From: Duodenibacillus intestinigallinarum
GTDB lineage: Bacteria > Pseudomonadota > Gammaproteobacteria > Burkholderiales > Burkholderiaceae_F
Length of the DNA: 64,000 bases
Direction of reading: 5' to 3'
NCBI GenBank assembly: GCA_019117105.1
Contig: DXAH01000013.1
Location: 15,785-79,784 of the forward strand
How positions within the stretch are numbered: position 1 is the stretch's first letter; the number at the start of each line of letters is the position of its first letter. The notes beneath the pieces were generated by a model. It had not been told where the DNA came from and ran no database searches. It worked only from the letters and a program-made list of their open reading frames with translations. This document shows positions 1-8,665 of this stretch, one piece after another. Position numbers and translations under genes: made by a program.

Positions 1-131
1 GCCAGCGCGCTTGCCAGCGTAAGCGACGGAACAGGCGCACTGCGTCTCTCGAGCACGGCGACCGCGCCCGAAAGACCTGTCGCGGCGGCGGCAAACACCG
101 CCGCAAGCACTGCGGCAAAGCCGACACCCAT
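1..131 (-). CDS. Putative membrane anchor subunit of molybdopterin oxidoreductase (5' part only)
   Basis: The first 43 codons of a minus-strand gene that continues beyond the left edge. The ATG is at 131, preceded by a GGAG ribosome site inside the tail of the Fe-S subunit gene, whose stop is 12 bases upstream. The visible peptide is hydrophobic and Ala/Val-rich (MGVGFAAVLAAVFAAAATGL...), consistent with a first transmembrane helix. Catalytic, Fe-S and membrane subunits in this order are the usual layout of DMSO/polysulfide/thiosulfate reductase-type complexes, so an NrfD- or DmsC-like quinol-interacting anchor is inferred from position. The family cannot be decided from this fragment. Confidence 0.6.
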   Translation of the reverse strand, partial: MGVGFAAVLAAVFAAAATGLSGAVAVLERRSAPVPSLTLASAL

Positions 132-143
132 ATTCAACTCCGA

Positions 144-740
144 TCAGAGCATCTTCGGAGGATTGGGCTGCCAGGGAGCGTTCTTCTTGTGCAGGATGTA
201 ACGCACCGTGGGCTTGTTGCCGCTATCGGGCATCGAGTGCACGTTCTCGGGACCGGCCGCTGCGATCGCCTTGGAAACATCGCTGTTGGGGTCATCAATG
301 TCTCCGAAGAAGCGAGCGTTTGCGCAGCACACCTTCACGCAAGCGGGCTTCTCGCCCACCTTCTGCAGATGGTCGCAAAGCGTGCACTTCTCGACCACCT
401 TGGCCTGCGCATTGAAGCTGCGTGCACCATAGGGGCACGCGGCCATACACATCTTGCAACCGATGCACTTTTCCTTGTCAATCAGAACCTGACCGTCTTC
501 CTTGCGCTGATAGGTGGCCCCCGTCGGGCACACCTTCACACAGGGAGCCTCACGGCAGTTTTGGCAGACGGACGGTAGAAAATACTGCTGGATGTCTGGG
601 AATTTTCCGAGCGGTCCGATGGTGAGCACCTTGTTGTAGTGCACACCCAGCGGAATGCTGTTTTCATTTTTGCAGGCAACTTCGCAGGCATAGCAGCCGA
701 TGCAGCGATCAAGATCGATAACCAATGTCTTGTGGGTCAT
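144..740 (-). CDS. 4Fe-4S dicluster subunit of molybdopterin oxidoreductase (DmsB/PhsB/TtrB-like)
   Basis: A 198-residue electron-transfer subunit. Four cysteine groups are visible: CIGCYACEVAC near residue 13, CQNCREAPCVKVCP near 59, CIGCKMCMAACPYGA near 92 and CTLCDHLQKVG...CVKVCC near 119. This is the pattern of the four-cluster ferredoxin-like subunits that wire a periplasmic molybdenum enzyme to its membrane anchor. No signal peptide is visible; family members are co-exported with the Tat-bearing catalytic partner. It lies 118 bases downstream of the catalytic subunit and just before the anchor gene. The physiological acceptor is unknown. Confidence 0.93.
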   Translation of the reverse strand: MTHKTLVIDLDRCIGCYACEVACKNENSIPLGVHYNKVLTIGPLGKFPDIQQYFLPSVCQNCREAPCVKVCPTGATYQRKEDGQVLIDKEKCIGCKMCMAACPYGARSFNAQAKVVEKCTLCDHLQKVGEKPACVKVCCANARFFGDIDDPNSDVSKAIAAAGPENVHSMPDSGNKPTVRYILHKKNAPWQPNPPKML

Positions 741-858
741 CTTTGTTCTCCGTTGTATTTTTTATCGGTCTCAAGGCGAGGGCACCAATGGAATGCCTAA
801 TGCCTCTTCCAGTGTCCTCATGCCTTAAGACTGAATATCTCTCAAACTACGTCACCCT

Positions 859-3546
859 TTAGAGCTTCGGATTAGGCGTCGTATCCGTGGGTTTGGGCAT
901 CCACGGTGCGAAGTCTTCCGGCTTCTGCCAGATTCCCTTCGGTGCGCCTTCCTTGGCCTTGCTGATGCGCACCTGAATGCCTCGCAGCGTGTAGGTGCCG
1001 ACCATATCGTTAAAGGGAGCGTCGTTCTTCGTGAGAACATTGACGTTGCATTCCGTCCAGCCGTGCGTCTTCGTGTAGAGCGTTTCGGGGAACCAGAAAC
1101 GTTCCATATAAGCCGTCTCCGGCGGAATACCTTCGGTCACGCGAACCTTGCCGCGTGTTTTGCCGCGCTTGGATTCGATCCAAACCCAGTCGCCAGTCGT
1201 AACGCCGTACTTGGGCGCCGTAACCGGATTGAGCCAGATTTCGGGAACGGGATAGATCTCGCGCAGATACGGGATATTGCGCAACGTACCGTGGTGGTAC
1301 ATCGGCAGACGACCGTTGGTGAGCGTGATCGGGTAATCCTTTCGCGTCTCTTCGGTGAATTCGGATGGCGGCAGGTAGTAAGGCAACGGATCGTAGTCCT
1401 TCTTCACCGGCGGCACCTTGTCCAAGGCATACGGTTTGCCGGTGCGACCCAGTTCAATAAAGACCTCTCCGTAAAGTTCCAATTTCTTCGAAGGCGTGCC
1501 GAACCCCACGGGCTTGCCCGTCTTCGGATCTTCCTTCTTGTAGACGTAGTAGCTGTTCCACTTTTCATACGGCATGAAGGTGTAAGGCTGAACCTTCAGG
1601 AATTGCTTCCAGGTCATGCCGATATTCTTCAGACGGCCGTCGAGCAGTTCTTCCATCGAATCCCAGTAGGCCAAATCACCCTTCATGAAGGCCGGATCAC
1701 ACGCGCGCTTGCAGTTTTCGTTGCCAAGTGCCGCGCAGCGCTTGATGAGTTTCGACCAGAAAAGCGTTTCGTCTTCGGTTTCCCAAACGTGGGCCACAGG
1801 CTGGCGCGCAAAGACCATATTGAGCGCTTCGACCAGCATGTTCGTTTCGAGCCATTCGGTCGCGGGCAACAGAATGTCGGCGTACATCGAGAACGATGTC
1901 GGATACATGAACATGTGCACGATCAGATCGACGTTCTTCATAGCCGGCAACCAACTCTGAGGATTGGCGTTTTGCAGCATCTTGTTGCCGGAGCGCTCGA
2001 GCCAAACCTTGATCGGATAGGGTTTGCCGGTGAGCATGGCTTGCAGCACGGCCGAAGGTTGCGCAGCATCCCACTGCATAAGCCCCTTGTGTTCGTTGCT
2101 GCCCAGACGCTTGGTGAGCTGTCCCTTGGGAAGCAGATACGAGCAACGCGTTGCCAGAGATCCGGCGGGCACCACATTGGTCGTCGGGTTGCGCTGCATC
2201 AGAGCGCCGGGGCGTTCCACATTACCAGCCAAGGCATTCAAAATGACAGCCCCCATTGCCGCCTGCACGGAATTGGGCGTCTGGTCGGTCGCAACGCCGA
2301 GAGAGATACCGGCCGGACCGTCGCAGTACAACTCAATGGCCTTCTTGATCTTTTCAGGATCAAGCCGGCACTCTTTGCCTGCCGCTTCCAACGTCCACGG
2401 TTCGCTGCGCTCGCGCATCATCGTAAAGCCCGTCTTGTAGGTCACGCCCTTGTATTCAAACGTCCCCTCAAGCGCCGGATCAAGCGCATCATCCCACGGA
2501 TAAGCAATTGCCTTGGGACTGTTGGTCTTCTTATCCCAAACCGTAAAGGTCTTGGCATCACCCTTAGGATCCAAGTCGCTTGCTCGAAGCATCATCTTCG
2601 TCTTGGCGTTGACCAGATACGGCAAATTGGTCCAACGCATGACGAAGTCTTCGTCGTAGAGCTTGTTGGCCATGATGTAGCGAATCCAGCACAGCATCAG
2701 TGCCACGTCGGTACCCGGACGAATCGGCAGCCAGACATCGGCGCGCATAGCTTCCGGAACAAAGCGCGGATCAATGACGATCGTGCGAACGCCCTTGGCA
2801 CGCAAACGCACGATGGCGTTGCCACCGGTGGCCGGACTGCTGTTGGATGAATCTGTACCCCACAGCACCAATGTCTTCATTTCCGTGTTGGGGTTGTAGA
2901 TTTCGCGCGACTTTTCGTCAGCAATTGAGGTATCGGGGCCACCGTACATCATGCCGAAAGCAAGCGTACGAGGCAGATAACACTGTGCGCAGCCCGGCTC
3001 ATAAAAGTTCGGGGTGCCAAACGCATTGGCAAAACGAGGGATACCGCGGAAGGCCGGGTTGCCACCGCCACCCGTCGTTACGAGCACAGATTCGGCGCCG
3101 TATTTGGCACGCACTTCCATCATCTTTTCAGCGATGGTATCAATGGCTTCCTTCCAGCTAATGCGCTTCCACTTGTTTTCACCGCGCTTGCCCACGCGGA
3201 TCAACGGATACTTGTTGCGCTCCGGATGGTAGAGCGCATTGATGCCCGACAAGCCCTTGGCGCAGATTGCACCATGCGACATCGGGTATTCGGGGTTGCC
3301 CTCAAGCTTGACAACGCGACCGTTTCGGACATGAGCCAAAACGCCGCAATTCTGAATACAACCGCGGCAGCACGTCTTTACGATTTTTGTATCACCGCCG
3401 GCAGAGGCTTCAACTTTAGCTGCCGCCCCGGCAGCTTTAGCATCTTCAATCAAGCCGATCGGAATCGTCTTGTCAATTGCAGCTGCCAGTCCGCTAAACG
3501 CTGTCGCCTTGATCAACGTTCTTCTTGAGGTCATCAGGGACTTCAT
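859..3546 (-). CDS. Tat-exported molybdopterin oxidoreductase, catalytic subunit (CISM family, substrate unknown)
   Basis: An 895-residue catalytic subunit. I start it at the ATG at 3546, which has an AGGAG site eight bases upstream and directly precedes a twin-arginine signal (SRRTLIKATAFSGLAAAI). The open frame extends further upstream but without a plausible signal. A 4Fe-4S motif C-x2-C-x3-C-x27-C (Cys60, 63, 67, 95) is followed by the molybdopterin domains; a likely Mo-ligand cysteine sits in EPGCAQC. The C-terminal molydopterin-dinucleotide-binding domain begins near PITLTNGRLPMYHHGTLRN. The family covers thiosulfate, polysulfide, tetrathionate, arsenate and DMSO reductases. The sequence alone does not fix the substrate. 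First gene of the 3.5 kb operon. Confidence 0.92.
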   Translation of the reverse strand: MKSLMTSRRTLIKATAFSGLAAAIDKTIPIGLIEDAKAAGAAAKVEASAGGDTKIVKTCCRGCIQNCGVLAHVRNGRVVKLEGNPEYPMSHGAICAKGLSGINALYHPERNKYPLIRVGKRGENKWKRISWKEAIDTIAEKMMEVRAKYGAESVLVTTGGGGNPAFRGIPRFANAFGTPNFYEPGCAQCYLPRTLAFGMMYGGPDTSIADEKSREIYNPNTEMKTLVLWGTDSSNSSPATGGNAIVRLRAKGVRTIVIDPRFVPEAMRADVWLPIRPGTDVALMLCWIRYIMANKLYDEDFVMRWTNLPYLVNAKTKMMLRASDLDPKGDAKTFTVWDKKTNSPKAIAYPWDDALDPALEGTFEYKGVTYKTGFTMMRERSEPWTLEAAGKECRLDPEKIKKAIELYCDGPAGISLGVATDQTPNSVQAAMGAVILNALAGNVERPGALMQRNPTTNVVPAGSLATRCSYLLPKGQLTKRLGSNEHKGLMQWDAAQPSAVLQAMLTGKPYPIKVWLERSGNKMLQNANPQSWLPAMKNVDLIVHMFMYPTSFSMYADILLPATEWLETNMLVEALNMVFARQPVAHVWETEDETLFWSKLIKRCAALGNENCKRACDPAFMKGDLAYWDSMEELLDGRLKNIGMTWKQFLKVQPYTFMPYEKWNSYYVYKKEDPKTGKPVGFGTPSKKLELYGEVFIELGRTGKPYALDKVPPVKKDYDPLPYYLPPSEFTEETRKDYPITLTNGRLPMYHHGTLRNIPYLREIYPVPEIWLNPVTAPKYGVTTGDWVWIESKRGKTRGKVRVTEGIPPETAYMERFWFPETLYTKTHGWTECNVNVLTKNDAPFNDMVGTYTLRGIQVRISKAKEGAPKGIWQKPEDFAPWMPKPTDTTPNPKL

Positions 3547-3808
3547 TGCCTGTTCTCCTGCTTTTGTCATGACGCCGCAATCAAAGCGCAAACAGCACGC
3601 CTTGACTGAGCATTCCATTAGAGGAAAACGGCTGCCGGTTGTGGGTGTGGAGTCGAAAGGCAAAGACTGAGCGCTTTGTCAGTCTTGTCCGGCAGGTTTT
3701 CCCGGGTCGAAAAAAACTTCTTGAGTTTTTATTGTTTTTTGCGAAGTCTCCGAACATTTGCCTGCGACAACTTCAAAAATCCGCAAGCTATGTTGTGAAA
3801 AATGAAAG

Positions 3809-4312
3809 TTGTCCGCTACTCGCGCCTTTCTCTCGGGAAAGCCCTATCTCGAAATATTCCTGGACACGCACCGGTCGCTCCGGCTACGCTGCCGGGATTG
3901 GTCGCACAACATCACGGCGCAGAACATCGGCGGCTACTTCTACGACAAACCGTCGCGAACCTTGCCTGTTTTCGTCAACTACAACAAGGACGAAGGCGCC
4001 ATTGCCTACGAAGATCACTTCGTATCGGAAAACCATATGGTGGCGCTCTCCAAGACCAAACGCAAAGTCAATTCGAGCGACGCCGATCACATCTTCAAGC
4101 GCACCGAAGAGGACAAGGACAACCGCATTTACCTTTTCGTTCGAAAAAACAAGGACGATGCCGAGGCCAAATTGTTCTACTTCTTGGGCGAAATCGACGC
4201 TGAGGGCGAACCGGAACCGGTCAAGGTTGTCGGCGGCGCCGATGCCTTTGAGATCAACTACCGATTGCGTGTGCCGGTTCGAAACGACATCTACACCTAT
4301 CTCACTTCGTAG
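3809..4312 (+). pseudogene. DUF3427-domain fragment (C-terminal part of a helicase-type protein)
   Basis: The 167-codon frame carries a well conserved DUF3427 module: TAQNIGGYFYDKPSRTLPVF, YEDHFVSENHMVALSKTKRK and IYLFVRKNKDDAEAKLFYFL. In the family this domain usually forms the C-terminal end of about 1000-residue DEAD/DEAH helicase proteins. Here the only start is a TTG at 3809 just after an in-frame TGA at 3803, and the residues before the conserved block do not match the family. Partial similarity (ISKYS) appears in another frame nearby. I read it as the surviving tail of a truncated gene, although a short stand-alone protein cannot be excluded. A Nudix gene follows 56 bases downstream. 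Confidence 0.65.
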
Positions 4313-4368
4313 AGACCGTTTTATCAGCACGTATACTTGCTACCCATTATTGAGAGGACACCAACACA

Positions 4369-4755
4369 ATGAAGACCATTGAAGTCGTTGCCGCCATCAT
4401 TGTCAAAGACGGCAAAATTCTTGCCACACAGCGCGGCTACGGCGAATACAAAGACGGCTGGGAATTCCCCGGCGGCAAAGTGCAGCAAGGCGAAACCGCC
4501 GAAGAAGCGATCGTGCGCGAAATTGAAGAAGAACTGCGCGTCACGATTCACCCCGACAAATTCGTGACGACGGTCGACTACGACTACCCGAACTTTCACC
4601 TCACGATGCACTGCTTCCTGTCGAGCATCACGCAGGGCGAAATCGAATTGGTCGAGCATGAAGCCATGAAGTGGCTCACCCGCGATGAACTTGACACTGT
4701 AGATTGGCTTCCGGCTGACATTGAAGTTGTGGAAGCACTCAAAAAGCTTCTCTGA
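4369..4755 (+). CDS. Nudix (deoxy)nucleoside triphosphate pyrophosphohydrolase, NudG/MutT type
   Basis: A 128-residue protein with a Nudix box at residues 36-56 (G36, E42, R50-E51, E54-E55), the metal-binding catalytic motif that hydrolyses NTP or dNTP to NMP and pyrophosphate. The N-terminus MKTIEVVAAIIVKDGKIL and the C-terminal WLPADIEVVEALKKL closely resemble E. coli CTP pyrophosphohydrolase NudG rather than MutT, so sanitising oxidised or methylated pyrimidine nucleotides is the likely role (inference). It follows a DUF3427 fragment on the same strand and converges on sppA. Confidence 0.92.
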   Translation: MKTIEVVAAIIVKDGKILATQRGYGEYKDGWEFPGGKVQQGETAEEAIVREIEEELRVTIHPDKFVTTVDYDYPNFHLTMHCFLSSITQGEIELVEHEAMKWLTRDELDTVDWLPADIEVVEALKKLL

Positions 4756-4858
4756 GCCTGTCAATCTGAGAAACAAACGCTCGATTGAGAACCGACATTG
4801 GGATGCGTTCCTGTTCCAATCGCAGTCCGTCTTTCTGCAGTGCTTCAAAAAGATCCGC

Positions 4859-4884
4859 TTCGCCCGAGGTAACCCTCGGGCGAA
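4859..4884. terminator. Hairpin between convergent Nudix gene and sppA
   Basis: A perfect 11-bp stem (TTCGCCCGAGG/CCTCGGGCGAA) with a TAAC loop in the 186-base convergent gap. On the minus strand it is followed about six bases later by a T-run (ATCTTTTTG), so it could end the sppA transcript. The plus side has no T-tract. Confidence 0.6.
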
Positions 4885-4941
4885 ATTGCGATCAACTCTG
4901 CGGAATCCTCAACAGCCGAATGGTTGCAGCGTGAAAGCTTG

Positions 4942-6741
4942 CTACTGCGGCGTGCACAGACAATGCGCATAGAGCGGCATACTGCCGGAAACCGTCTGCC
5001 GCAGGCGTTGGACAGGCTCGAGCACCTGCACGGCAGGAGTCGTCAAACGCATTGCTTCGGCAAAACCTGTTTCGACCATGGCGCGGCGCATCAGACGCAT
5101 TACCATCACCGAAAGCCCTGATCCGTCGCGCTCGATGAATTCAGCCTGCGCTCCGGGAACGTTGGCCATCTCGGCGGCTCTGGCGAGTGCAACATCGAGA
5201 CCCCCCAACGTATCTGCCAAGCCCATATCAATTGCCTGACGCCCGGTAAAGACACGGCCCTGCGCAAGCGCTGCCACCTTCTGCTCATCCATCTTGCGGC
5301 CCTTGGCGACCAATGAAATGAAATCGCGATAGATGCGTGCCACCGACAGTTCCATCATCTTTCCGTACTCGGGCGTCACGGACTTGAGCGGATTCATGGC
5401 ATCGGCCAATGGCGACGTTGCAACACCGCCCGTGCCAAGCGACAGACGAGAGATCGCCTTTTCAAAGGTCGGCATCATGCCGAAGACACCGATGGAGCCG
5501 GTGATGCTCATCGGATCAGTCACGATCGTGTCGGCGCCGAGCGCCACCCAATAGCCACCGCTGGCAGCATAGTCACCAAAGCTTGCCACCACAGGCTTGC
5601 CCGCCTTCTTGACAAGTTCGAGTTCACGGCGAATGAGTTCAGACGCAACCGGACTGCCGCCGGGGCTATCGATGCGCACCACCAGCGCCGCATAATCGGG
5701 CGATTCGCGCACGGCTCGGATACGTCGCACGGCATCGCGCTCGCCGGTCATGCCAGGGCCGTCGCCGCCGTCCTTGATTTCACCTTCGATCGTCACCACG
5801 GCGATGCGTTTGCCGGAAGGCACCGTTTCAGCGGCTTCAAGGTAAAGCCGGTAATCGAGCAACTTTTCTTCGGTCGCACTCTTCCAACCCATGCGGGTGC
5901 GCAAAATGTCAATCACCTCATCGGCCGTATGTACCGAGTCGATCAAGCTCTGATCGAGCGCCACACGGCTCATGTCGCCCTGCGCCTTTTCAAGAAGATC
6001 CGGATAGGTGGAGATCACCTTGTCGACGATGCCCGGCATCAGGCCTCGGGAAGACTCGATGCTGGCGGTGTATTGCCACCAGATGTCCTTCATCCAAAAG
6101 CGATCTGCTTCAAGCGACTCTTTGGAAGGAGCCGAGCGCACGAACACTTCCGGAGCGCTCTTATACTCGCCTGCACGATAGACGTGCACCGTAACACCCA
6201 GTTCCTTAAGCGCACTGCCCCAATACAAACGGGTACCCGAAAGGCCCTTGAGCATCACGCCGCCCATCGGGTGCACGAAAACTTCGTTGGCGTGTGCGGC
6301 TACCGCGTACTGAATCTGACTGTAGCCCGTCGACCAAACGGTGATCTTCTTGCCGGCGGCCTTGACACGATCCATCGCCGCACCGATTTCGCGCAAGGAA
6401 GCCAACCCAGCCTTTTGCAGATCCTGCACGCGGAAGTGCACCGCCGCGATGCGCTTGTCGTCAGCCGCAAGCGCCAGAGCGCGCGTCACATCTCGCAGAC
6501 GCGTAAGCGAATCCGAACCGTCGACCATGGAGGAAAACGTTCCCTGGCCGTCGAAATCGTCTTCTTCGACAACCTGCCCCGACAAGGTCACCAGCAGCAC
6601 GGCATTGTTGGGCACGCTCACGGGCTTTTCGTAGAAAAAAGCAAAAACAATCGCGCCGAGAATCAGCAAAAAGACCAGGTTCAGGGTCAGACGCCTCAGA
6701 AAATCCAACCCGCGCCAGCAAGTCTTCAACACCTTCAGCAT
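4942..6741 (-). CDS. sppA: Signal peptide peptidase SppA, 67K type
   Basis: A 599-residue inner-membrane serine protease that degrades cleaved signal peptides. An N-terminal membrane helix (about residues 18-36) is followed by two ClpP/crotonase-like repeats. The catalytic lysine is Lys194 in GEYKSAPEVF, in the N-terminal repeat; the nucleophile is Ser394 in DYAASGGYWVALGAD, in the C-terminal repeat, matching the E. coli tandem-repeat enzyme. The ATG at 6741 has a GGAG site, and 16 bases separate it from the upstream HAD gene, suggesting co-transcription. Confidence 0.94.
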   Translation of the reverse strand: MLKVLKTCWRGLDFLRRLTLNLVFLLILGAIVFAFFYEKPVSVPNNAVLLVTLSGQVVEEDDFDGQGTFSSMVDGSDSLTRLRDVTRALALAADDKRIAAVHFRVQDLQKAGLASLREIGAAMDRVKAAGKKITVWSTGYSQIQYAVAAHANEVFVHPMGGVMLKGLSGTRLYWGSALKELGVTVHVYRAGEYKSAPEVFVRSAPSKESLEADRFWMKDIWWQYTASIESSRGLMPGIVDKVISTYPDLLEKAQGDMSRVALDQSLIDSVHTADEVIDILRTRMGWKSATEEKLLDYRLYLEAAETVPSGKRIAVVTIEGEIKDGGDGPGMTGERDAVRRIRAVRESPDYAALVVRIDSPGGSPVASELIRRELELVKKAGKPVVASFGDYAASGGYWVALGADTIVTDPMSITGSIGVFGMMPTFEKAISRLSLGTGGVATSPLADAMNPLKSVTPEYGKMMELSVARIYRDFISLVAKGRKMDEQKVAALAQGRVFTGRQAIDMGLADTLGGLDVALARAAEMANVPGAQAEFIERDGSGLSVMVMRLMRRAMVETGFAEAMRLTTPAVQVLEPVQRLRQTVSGSMPLYAHCLCTPQ

Positions 6742-6757
6742 TTGCGTCTCTCCTGCC

Positions 6758-7534
6758 TTAATTCGGTCTCATGCCGGCCTGCGAGCGAGCGTTACGCACG
6801 CGACGGGCCAGCTCAACCAGGGAATCGACTGCAACGTCGGCCCAGGCGTGCGCCTGCATGCGATGCGGTTCGCGCTTGCGATAGCCCGCGCACCAAACCG
6901 TCACCATGCCGAGTTTCTTGGCCGTCTTGAGATTCACGGGGCTGTCTTCAACAAAACCGCACTGCTCGGGACGAGCCTTGAATCGCGCCGCCAAGCTGGC
7001 AAAAAGAGTCTCGTCAGGCTTGCAGCGCCAGGTTCCCATCACTCGCATATCATCGGCGCTTACCACCGCATCAAACAGGTCGGCAATGCCCAAGAGCGGT
7101 AAAAGCGCCTTGATGTAGCACTCCGGACCGTTGGTCACCAAAACGCGCTTGCCTTTTAAGGCCTTGAGACTGTCGCGCAGTTTGGCGCGGCTGAAGTCTT
7201 CGGGCACTTCTTCGGAAAGATCGAACCGGTGCGTGGCCTCAAAAAACTCCTCGGGGGCAATGCCATGGTGCTTTTCCAGCCCTAGAAAAGTCGCACCGTA
7301 GCGCGCCCAGTAGGCGTGCTGAAGGCGGCGACCTTCTTCAATCGACACGCCGAGCTTTTGCGCAATGAACGACTCCATGCGCAGATGAATGGCAGCAAAC
7401 ATGCCGCGGGAAGATTCATAGAGCGTATCGTCGCAGTCGATCAGCCAGACCTTGACGCGACTCAGTCGCGCACGGGTCTGTCCGTCGTCAGCGTTTTCAA
7501 TCGGTTTGTTGCGGCGTTTCTTGTTATCAGTCAT
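6758..7534 (-). CDS. HAD-family hydrolase, pyrimidine 5'-nucleotidase type
   Basis: A 258-residue HAD phosphatase. Motif I is DCDDTLY (Asp33 nucleophile, Asp35), motif II VTNGPE, motif III the Lys in CKPDE and motif IV GFVEDSPVN. The cap sequence (YWARYGATFLGLEKHHGI) resembles the SDT1-like pyrimidine 5'-nucleotidase group, commonly found beside argB in betaproteobacteria. About 25 basic and polar residues precede the domain. The start overlaps the argB stop by eight bases, so translation is probably coupled. Dephosphorylation of UMP/CMP is family-based inference. Confidence 0.86.
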   Translation of the reverse strand: MTDNKKRRNKPIENADDGQTRARLSRVKVWLIDCDDTLYESSRGMFAAIHLRMESFIAQKLGVSIEEGRRLQHAYWARYGATFLGLEKHHGIAPEEFFEATHRFDLSEEVPEDFSRAKLRDSLKALKGKRVLVTNGPECYIKALLPLLGIADLFDAVVSADDMRVMGTWRCKPDETLFASLAARFKARPEQCGFVEDSPVNLKTAKKLGMVTVWCAGYRKREPHRMQAHAWADVAVDSLVELARRVRNARSQAGMRPN

Positions 7535-8432
7535 CGGCCGAAATCATCGTACCCACCCCCTGCGGAGTGAGAATTTCAAGAAGTAAACAGTGATTGACGC
7601 GTCCGTCAATGATGTGCACGCTGCGCACACCGTTGCGGGCGGCCGACAGCGCAGAAGAAAGTTTGGGAAGCATACCGCCCGAAATCGTGCCATCCTTAAA
7701 GAGCGCATCGATTTCAGAGGCCGTCAGTCCGCTTAGAAGATTGCCCTCGCGATCGAGCACACCCGGCGTATTGGTAAGCATCACGAGTTTTTCGGCCTTA
7801 AGCGTTTCGGCCATCTTTCCGGCCACCACGTCGGCATTGATGTTGTAGGCCAAGCCGTCTTCACCCATGCCGATGGGACTGATCACCGGAATGAAGTGAT
7901 CCTGTTCGAGCGCCTGAACGAGCGACGGATTGATTTCCTCGATCAAGCCCACCTGACCGATGTCGTGATACACGTTGGGGTCGTTGGTGTCCTGCAACTT
8001 CATGCGGCGCGCCTTAATGAGGCTGCCATCCTTGCCGGTCAAACCCACGGCATGCCCGCCGAAGGAGTTGATCATTTGCACGAGATCGCCCTGCACCTCA
8101 CCGCACAACACCCATTCGACAACTTCCATCGTCTCGGGATCAGTGACACGCATGCCCTGCACGAATTCGCTAACCTTACCCACGCGATTCAAGGCACTGT
8201 TGATCTGAGGACCGCCGCCGTGCACAACCACCGGGTTCATGCCGACAAGTTTCAAAAGCACCACGTCTCGCGCGAAAGCGCGTTGCAGTTTCGGATCCGT
8301 CATGGCGTTGCCGCCGTACTTGATCACGATCGTCTTGCCGTGAAATCGCTGAATGTAAGGAAGAGCTTCGGAAAGAACTTCAGCTTTGAGCGAAGCGGGC
8401 ACCAAATTGGTGTTGGGGGCGGAAGTCTGCAT
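7527..8432 (-). CDS. argB: Acetylglutamate kinase
   Basis: A 301-residue amino-acid kinase that phosphorylates N-acetyl-L-glutamate, the second step of arginine synthesis. Diagnostic segments are the phosphate-binding IVIKYGGNAM, the substrate loop VVHGGGPQINSAL and the C-terminal GGMLPKLSSALSAARNGV with HIIDGRVNH. Length is normal for the family. The following HAD gene overlaps its 3' end. A perfect TTGACA lies on the minus strand at 8555-8550 upstream, but I see no -10 at the proper spacing. Confidence 0.97.
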   Translation of the reverse strand: MQTSAPNTNLVPASLKAEVLSEALPYIQRFHGKTIVIKYGGNAMTDPKLQRAFARDVVLLKLVGMNPVVVHGGGPQINSALNRVGKVSEFVQGMRVTDPETMEVVEWVLCGEVQGDLVQMINSFGGHAVGLTGKDGSLIKARRMKLQDTNDPNVYHDIGQVGLIEEINPSLVQALEQDHFIPVISPIGMGEDGLAYNINADVVAGKMAETLKAEKLVMLTNTPGVLDREGNLLSGLTASEIDALFKDGTISGGMLPKLSSALSAARNGVRSVHIIDGRVNHCLLLEILTPQGVGTMISADD

Positions 8433-8621
8433 TGTTTGTCATCCTTTTTTGACCGAGGGGATTTGCTTCCGAACGAAAGGCAATTCACTTGCGTGCCGTC
8501 GGGCACAGACACAAGTCCGCGGCGTTCTTTTGATGATACTTTCTTTTTTTGTCAACGCCGTTGCAAGCGCGCCAAACTATACCGCACGATGAGGCTTGCG
8601 AACACCGTGCGAGCCCGCATA

Positions 8622-8646
8622 GCAAAACAGAGCCCAAAGGCCCTGT
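8622..8646 (-). terminator. Probable terminator after hslU
   Basis: On the minus strand, ACAGGGCC-TTT-GGGCTCTGT forms an eight-pair stem with one G-T wobble, followed by TTTTG. It lies 20 bases past the hslU stop and separates hslVU from argB. Confidence 0.6.
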
Positions 8647-8665
8647 CTTGCAGACGGAACGATCG

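Noticed and set aside
1063..2850. A 595-codon plus-strand open frame opposite the molybdopterin oxidoreductase
   Set aside because: It is a shadow frame; the minus strand encodes recognisable Tat, Fe-S and molybdopterin motifs throughout.
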